This document shows, piece by piece, positions 62,711 through 64,000 of a DNA stretch of 64,000 nucleotides (its first letter is position 1; every line of letters begins with the position of its first letter). The notes beneath the pieces are model-generated. The model was not told where the DNA came from. It did no database searches and saw only the letters and a program-made list of their open reading frames with translations. Origin of the DNA: Maribacter thermophilus (GTDB lineage Bacteria > Bacteroidota > Bacteroidia > Flavobacteriales > Flavobacteriaceae); the NCBI RefSeq assembly GCF_001020565.1, contig NZ_LDAS01000001.1, positions 1,900,985 to 1,964,984 of the forward strand, written 5' to 3'. The translations under genes and the position numbers were made by a program.

Positions 62711-62915
62711 TATCTAACTTTAATTATTTAATGATTATGAAATTTACAAAAAAATACCCTTAAAAAAATCATAATAATAAGTAATGATAGAATTGTTCAC
62801 ATTATTAATAGAATTCTTCAATTTATTCAAAATATGCTAATGTACTTTTAGGAAAACCAAAAATTATCTATTGGTATACAAATCTAAATGTTAACTTTTA
62901 AATCCTTAATTAGAT

Positions 62916-64000
62916 ATGAGCAATACAGCAACAGTGGCGCAAGATGTGCTACAAAAACCACAGTTTAAAAACCAGTACGAGAACTTTATTGGAGGTAAAT
63001 GGACATCTCCGGTAAAAGGCGAATATTTCGAAAATACTTCTCCCGTAGACGGAAAAGCATTCACAAAGATCCCAAGATCAACGGCAGAAGACATTGAAAA
63101 AGCTATAGATGCAGCATGGGAAGCCGCCCCTTCATGGAACAATTCATCGGCCACAAAACGCAGTAATCTGTTATTGAAGATTGCCGATATTATGGAACAA
63201 AATCTAGAGATACTTGCAAGGGCAGAAACTTGGGACAACGGAAAAGCGATTAGAGAAACTAGAGCAGCGGACCTACCATTGGCTATTGATCATTTTCGTT
63301 ACTTCGCAGGTGTCATAAGGGCCGAAGAAGGCTCTGTCAGTGAATTGGACAGCAGTACAGTAGCCTTGAACGTTACCGAACCACTTGGTGTGGTAGGCCA
63401 AATAATACCTTGGAACTTTCCTATTCTTATGGCGGTTTGGAAATTGGCTCCCGCATTGGCCGCAGGTAACTGTGTTGTCTTAAAACCCGCCGAGCAAACC
63501 CCTGTTAGTATATTGGTTTTAATGGAACTTATAGAAAATATACTACCTGCCGGTGTTCTTAACATAGTTAACGGTTTCGGTGCAGAAGCAGGTAAACCAC
63601 TAGCCTCTAGCCCACGCATAAACAAAGTTGCATTTACCGGCGAAACAACAACAGGGCAATTGATCATGCAATATGCCTCAAAAAATATTACACCGGTAAC
63701 ACTAGAGTTAGGAGGCAAATCTCCAAACATATTCTTTGAGAGTATCATGGATGCCGATGACGAATTTTTCGACAAGTGCATAGAAGGTGCCAATATGTTC
63801 GCTCTTAACCAAGGTGAAATATGTACGTGCCCTTCTCGAATGCTTGTTCAAGAAAGTATTTATGATGCCTTTATAGAAAGGGTCATAGAAAGAACCAAAG
63901 CTATAAAAATGGGACACCCACTAGATCCCAATACTATGATGGGCGCACAAGCCTCTAGCGACCAATTCGAAAAAATACTAAGCTATATCGAAATTGGAAA
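62916..64000 (+). CDS. NAD-dependent aldehyde dehydrogenase, cut by window edge
   Basis: 361 codons are visible of about 500. The start [13 protein letters not shown] at the ATG 62916 leads into [12 protein letters not shown] and then [34 protein letters not shown] and [14 protein letters not shown] (catalytic Glu) follow. The catalytic cysteine is in [11 protein letters not shown], where extra cysteines resemble the AldB/ExaC-type enzymes that oxidise acetaldehyde and similar aldehydes. The intergenic 205 bases with the AraC gene are AT-rich, and I saw no convincing operator there. Confidence 0.93.
   Translation, partial: MSNTATVAQDVLQKPQFKNQYENFIGGKWTSPVKGEYFENTSPVDGKAFTKIPRSTAEDIEKAIDAAWEAAPSWNNSSATKRSNLLLKIADIMEQNLEILARAETWDNGKAIRETRAADLPLAIDHFRYFAGVIRAEEGSVSELDSSTVALNVTEPLGVVGQIIPWNFPILMAVWKLAPALAAGNCVVLKPAEQTPVSILVLMELIENILPAGVLNIVNGFGAEAGKPLASSPRINKVAFTGETTTGQLIMQYASKNITPVTLELGGKSPNIFFESIMDADDEFFDKCIEGANMFALNQGEICTCPSRMLVQESIYDAFIERVIERTKAIKMGHPLDPNTMMGAQASSDQFEKILSYIEIG

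Noticed and set aside
1-64000. Search for defence systems, phage, insertion sequences or secondary-metabolite clusters
   Set aside because: No integrase, transposase, terminase, nuclease-helicase pair, toxin-antitoxin pair or large synthase was recognised; the gene content is core metabolism and envelope functions.

Overview
The window is an AT-rich bacterial chromosome segment that reads as Bacteroidota, family Flavobacteriaceae. The grounds are two tandem T9SS type B sorting-domain proteins, the Bacteroidota promoter form (TTG, about 19 bases, TAnnTTTG) in front of several genes and tRNAs, the rho/DUF4293 and folP/cdaA neighbourhoods, a type III glutamine synthetase, an L-arabinose operon with a Nudix-type AraR regulator, and lineage-specific families (DUF4920, DUF1684, DUF4197, DUF3667, DUF4293, BT_3928-like). 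Genus cannot be fixed from the sequence. Almost everything is core or housekeeping. I saw no phage, IS element, CRISPR array or defence island.

Layout. 0-4.5 kb: grpE (cut by the window edge), a TIGR01777 epimerase, DUF4920-mnmD, ilvE, a MazG-like pyrophosphohydrolase. 4.5-8.5 kb: small membrane proteins, crcB, then an ammonium module (PII, amtB, outer-membrane porin). 8.5-20 kb: lipoproteins, a pseudo-alpha/beta-hydrolase, an Lrp regulator, purU, pyrF, prfA, a Rieske/small membrane protein/apbE operon and purM. 20-23.5 kb: two unrelated glutamine synthetases (type III glnN and a short GSII-like glnA), head to head. 23.5-27.9 kb: a Ca/Na antiporter, a BlaI/M56 sensor pair with three tandem operators, a hidden 50-codon gene and apt. 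28-37 kb: tRNA-Arg, then araB-araD-araA-galM-symporter facing araR across 1.3 kb of AT-rich DNA. 37-51 kb: clpS, prmA, tpiA, BT_3928-like, DUF1599, folP, cdaA, an ABC exporter, truA, rho. 51-64 kb: rpsT, two identical tRNA-Glu genes, proS, a low-complexity lipoprotein, a FadL-like porin, two T9SS proteins, folE-cysS, an AraC regulator and the start of an aldehyde dehydrogenase gene.

How it fits together. Two loci carry nitrogen assimilation (PII/AmtB/porin at 5.6-8.5 kb, glnN/glnA at 20-23.4 kb), and their upstream regions share palindromes of the form ACCC...AAAAA...GGGT, which suggests one regulator. The ara operon holds uptake, mutarotation, isomerisation, phosphorylation and epimerisation of L-arabinose on one strand. 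The facing Nudix-fold protein has lost its catalytic glutamates, as expected of a sugar-sensing repressor. BlaI/M56 looks like an autoregulated protease-relieved repressor.

Most worth a second look: the candidate nitrogen operators, the three 20-bp-phased BlaI-type operators, the M56 protein with two TonB-plug-like repeats, and two short genes that length filters miss (27220-27372 and 18135-18260). I found no convincing large undescribed system.
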